DNA of 64,000 bases, from the NCBI GenBank assembly GCA_018711625.1, contig DVID01000009.1, positions 1 to 64,000 on the forward strand. The letters are read 5' to 3'. This document shows, piece by piece, positions 61,732 through 64,000 of the stretch; the stretch's first letter is position 1; each line of letters starts with the position of its first letter. The DNA comes from Candidatus Limicola stercorigallinarum (GTDB lineage Bacteria > Actinomycetota > Coriobacteriia > Coriobacteriales > Coriobacteriaceae). The notes beneath the pieces are model-generated. The model worked only from the letters and a program-made list of their open reading frames with translations. It was not told the origin of the DNA and ran no database searches. The position numbers were made by a program, and so were the translations under genes.

Positions 61732-63078
61732 CTAGTCGAAATTCAGCTCTTCCAGACGGTCAAAGACGCGGTCGATGCGGGTGAGGAAGTCCCACGGGTC
61801 AAAGATCTTATCGAGCTCTTCCTTGCTTACCGTGCAGCGCGGGTCAGCCTCGAGCTTTTCTTGGAACGTGGTGCCGGGCAGACACTGCTGCACCTCGCGC
61901 CAGGTGGCCATGGCGTTTTCCTGCACGATGGCGTACGCCTCCTCGCGCGTGATACCCGTTTCCACCAGTGCGAGCAGCACCTTTGAGGAGAAGATAAGGC
62001 CGCGCGTCTTGTTGAGGTTGGCCTTCATCTGTTCGGGATAGAGGATGAGGCCGTCGATTACGCGAATGAGGCACTGGAACATATGGTCGAGCGCGATGAA
62101 GCTATCGGCCTGGGCCACGCGCTCGGCAGAGCTGTGCGAGATGTCGCGCTCATGCCAGAGGGCAACGTTATCAAAGGCGACTTGCGCATTTGCCTTCACT
62201 ACACGAGAAAGGCCGCAGACCTTCTCCATGGTGATGGGGTTGCGCTTGTGCGGCATGGCCGAACTGCCCTTCTGACCCTTCTTGAACGGCTCTTCGGCCT
62301 CCAAGGTATCGGTCTTTTGGAGGTTACGCACCTCAGTGGCAATGCGCTCGCAGGTGGCAGCGGTGGTGGCCAGCACCCCGGCGAGGTACGCATGGTGATC
62401 GCGGCTGATGACCTGCGTGGACAGCGGGTCGTGAACAAGACCCAGATGCTCGCAGACGTACTCCTCCACAAACGGGTCGATGGAGCTGTAGGTACCCACG
62501 GCACCGGAAATAGCGCCGAAGGCAACGTTCTTACGGGCATCGATGAGACGGTCGAGGTCGCGGCGGAGCTCCCAGGCCCAGCTACCAAACTTCATGCCAA
62601 ACGTCATGGGCTCGGCATGGATGCCGTGCGTACGGCCGGCGCAAAGCGTGTTGCGCTCCTCAAAGGCACGGCGCTTGCAGATCTCGCCGAGCTTTTTCAC
62701 GTCCTCAATAATGATGTCCGTCGCCTGAACAAGCTGGTAGCAGAGGGCCGTATCACCAAGGTCAGAGCTGGTCATGCCAAAGTGCACCCAACGGCTGGGC
62801 TTGGGCTCGCCTTCGGGCACATCCTTGTCGATGTACTCGCCCATGTTGGTGAGGAAGGCGATGACGTCGTGGTTGGTAACGGCCTCAATGGCGTCGACTT
62901 CATCCTTGTTGAAAGCGGCATGCTCGCGAATCCACGCGGCCTCCTCCTTGGTGATGCCAATCTTGCCCATCTCTGCATGGGCCTCGCAGGCGAGCACCTC
63001 GATTTCCTGCCAGATGGCGTATTTGTTCTCCAGCGAGAAAATGTGGCCCATTTCAGGACGGGTATAGCGGTCGATCAT
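61732..63078 (-). CDS. purB: adenylosuccinate lyase
   Basis: Cleaves SAICAR and adenylosuccinate in purine synthesis. The start is 63078 (MIDRYTRPEMGHI) with AAAAAGGAG upstream; 448 residues. Fumarase/aspartase-superfamily motifs are present: HFGMTSSDLGDTA, GRTHGIHAEPMTFG and the signature KGSSAMPHKRNPI with the catalytic Ser. It is monocistronic. Confidence 0.97.
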   Translation of the reverse strand: MIDRYTRPEMGHIFSLENKYAIWQEIEVLACEAHAEMGKIGITKEEAAWIREHAAFNKDEVDAIEAVTNHDVIAFLTNMGEYIDKDVPEGEPKPSRWVHFGMTSSDLGDTALCYQLVQATDIIIEDVKKLGEICKRRAFEERNTLCAGRTHGIHAEPMTFGMKFGSWAWELRRDLDRLIDARKNVAFGAISGAVGTYSSIDPFVEEYVCEHLGLVHDPLSTQVISRDHHAYLAGVLATTAATCERIATEVRNLQKTDTLEAEEPFKKGQKGSSAMPHKRNPITMEKVCGLSRVVKANAQVAFDNVALWHERDISHSSAERVAQADSFIALDHMFQCLIRVIDGLILYPEQMKANLNKTRGLIFSSKVLLALVETGITREEAYAIVQENAMATWREVQQCLPGTTFQEKLEADPRCTVSKEELDKIFDPWDFLTRIDRVFDRLEELNFD

Positions 63079-63275
63079 GTGCGGCTCCTTTTTGAGTATT
63101 GGCACGCTATGGGTACCGCTCTATTGTACGCGGGCGCGGCGGGGCAAGCAGCAAATCCCCCGCATGCCGCGGAATACCCATGCCTAGCCGCGCGATTTGC
63201 CGTTGGGCGTACGGCATTCAGGACGGAACATCTGACGGATTCGCAGTTGCGGCTGGAGCGCAGTCATCAACTCCA

Positions 63276-63418
63276 AAAACATTGCGATTTGTTGCAGTTT
63301 AGGGCACACCCTACGAGTAGACTTACCTTCGCGCGGAATAAAAACGCAGGTCACAGAGTTGGACTTTCCTCGTGTATCCGAGAGGTAGGGCCTAAACTGC
63401 AACAAATCGCAATGTTTT
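63276..63418. repeat. MITE-like element with perfect 28-bp inverted termini
   Basis: Positions 63276-63303 and 63391-63418 are exact reverse complements over 28 bp (AAAACATTGCGATTTGTTGC and onwards), enclosing 87 bp. Partial pairing continues outward with CTCC/GGAG. No ORF of its own. Confidence 0.8.
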
Positions 63419-63520
63419 GGTTGGAGGGGTGGAGCCAAGCTCGTTTCACCCTATCAAACCGCGAAATATCGTCATCTTTTCCAAGCTTTCGCGGTACTGG
63501 GAGTCATCGCATGTCGGTGG

Positions 63521-63596
63521 GTCCGCGCACGGGGCCCGTATATGGAAAAGGCAGACGCTGGTGCCTTCAAATTCCTGGAGCGGGCAACGGGACTCG
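63521..63596. repeat. duplicate of tRNA-Gly 3' end and flank
   Basis: This 76-bp stretch repeats 63701-63778 at an offset of 180 bp, with a 2-bp indel and a few substitutions. It includes CCA and the last 18 bases of tRNA-Gly (63576-63596), after which similarity stops, plus a decayed copy of the tRNA terminator hairpin. Confidence 0.82.
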
Positions 63597-63725
63597 CGTA
63601 TTCGCTCCGCGAATCCGCAGCTTCGGATGCTTCGCATCCTCGCACGCTCGCTGGCAAACGCTCACGCGTTTGCTCAGCCTCGCGACCCCAGCGGGTTCGA
63701 GTCCGCGCACGGGGCCCGAATATGC

Positions 63726-63749
63726 AAAAGGCACCATCGCTGGTGCCTT
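63726..63749 (-). terminator. terminator of tRNA-Gly
   Basis: On the minus strand AAGGCACC pairs with GGTGCCTT around 6 bases and ends in TTTTG, just past the tRNA 3' end. Confidence 0.85.
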
Positions 63750-63757
63750 CAAATTCC

Positions 63758-63832
63758 TGGAGCGGGCAACGGGACTCGAACCCGCGAGTGTCAGCTTGGG
63801 AAGCTGATGCCTTACCACTTGGCGATGCCCGC
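63758..63832 (-). tRNA. tRNA-Gly (CCC anticodon)
   Basis: Acceptor GCGGGCA pairs with TGCCCGC. Anticodon loop TTCCCAA (CCC), T-loop GTTCGAGTC, encoded CCA. Reads GGG. Its 3' part is duplicated 180 bp downstream in its direction of transcription. Confidence 0.97.
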
Positions 63833-63864
63833 GTATGTGCACCACATGCGTTGGTGCTCAAGAA

Positions 63865-63893
63865 AGTATATCGTGCCCGTATTCGCAGGACAA
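63865..63893 (-). promoter_or_regulatory. promoter of tRNA-Gly
   Basis: Minus-strand TTGTCC (63888-63893), 17 bp and TATACT (63865-63870), about 32 bases before the tRNA. Confidence 0.65.
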
Positions 63894-64000
63894 GGCATGG
63901 CAGTAGAAACAGGTACGATCCGCACGAAACGGACTGGCCCATCATGTATCCATCTATGAAAGAATCTGTGGAGCGTTGGGTTTTTGGGTACTATAACTAT

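Larger units (their letters stand above)
63079..63757. other. 679-bp non-coding region rich in repeats
   Basis: Contains the purB promoter region, the MITE-like element (63276-63418) and the tandem duplication of the tRNA-Gly 3' flank (63521-63596, 63701-63778). Between the two copies are small hairpins: GGATGCTTCGCATCC, GCAAACGCTCACGCGTTTGC and ATTCGCTCCGCGAAT, and a T-arm-like GGGTTCGAGTCC. ORFs through it are artefacts of repeat and tRNA sequence. Confidence 0.65.

Noticed and set aside
63417-63959. Several ORFs across the tRNA-Gly region
   Set aside because: They translate tRNA and repeat sequence; the duplicated flank creates similar spurious peptides.
63956-64000. Open frame starting ATGAAAGAATCT at the window end
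   Set aside because: Fifteen codons without stop could begin a gene, but there is no ribosome site and too little sequence to judge.
1-64000. CRISPR arrays, rRNA genes, prophage or complete insertion sequences
   Set aside because: I looked for regularly spaced identical repeats, rRNA sequence and transposase or integrase ORFs and saw none.

Overview
The window is about 64 kb of high-GC DNA with dense genes on both strands and short intergenic gaps. The gene content fits a human- or animal-gut member of the Coriobacteriia, most likely Collinsella or a close relative such as Enorma or Olsenella. Three things point there: a LuxR-type regulator with a large multi-pass membrane domain, a secreted iron-sulfur/aldehyde oxidoreductase/multihaem cytochrome module, and a raffinose- and sucrose-type sugar locus. 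The taxonomic call is inference from gene content; no 16S rRNA gene is present.

Layout. 1-5.4 kb: end of an esterase gene, then a MarR-controlled heterodimeric ABC exporter (one degenerate and one canonical ATP site). 5.5-9.7 kb: a small orphan gene, an ABC-ATPase relic, a membrane-bound XRE regulator, and a YeiH-type exporter divergent from a LysR regulator. 9.7-16.6 kb: glmS, a LacI-type regulator, orphan larE and an EF-G-like GTPase. 16.9-19.7 kb: the conserved rpsF-ssb-rpsR-DUF2232-rplI operon with a recognisable promoter. 20-25.2 kb: a DUF4013 membrane protein, a small orphan, two tRNA-Ser genes, and a translationally coupled pair of a ParB-like/BMP fusion protein and a metallophosphoesterase.

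25.3-40.4 kb is a carbohydrate island: galT-galK, an alpha-glucosidase, a GH36 alpha-galactosidase, a four-gene sugar ABC importer, an amylosucrase-family GH13 enzyme and an AraC-type regulator. Together they would import alpha-galactosides of the raffinose type, cleave them, and phosphorylate galactose into the Leloir route; no galE is seen. 40.5-51.7 kb is housekeeping: a TRIC-like channel, typA, a DnaJ-domain membrane protein, tRNA-Lys, an M29 aminopeptidase, purC and a two-component system. 51.8-54.1 kb: a GNAT enzyme, a Tat lipoprotein and a TSCPD protein.

54.2-61.5 kb is the most distinctive part. A Tat-signal ferredoxin, an aldehyde:ferredoxin oxidoreductase (AOR) family enzyme without its own signal, and a membrane-anchored five-haem cytochrome form one operon. 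A membrane LuxR regulator lies next to it, followed by an unknown protein and a NifU-like scaffold that lacks one usual scaffold cysteine. A CACCTGTTTNAGG motif occurs upstream of both the operon and the regulator. I read this as an outward-facing redox system of unknown substrate. The window ends with purB, several REP/MITE-like inverted repeats, and a tRNA-Gly whose 3' end and downstream flank are duplicated.

Most starts were moved from the longest ORF to an internal start with a Shine-Dalgarno sequence. Functions are from motif recognition by eye; no database search was run.
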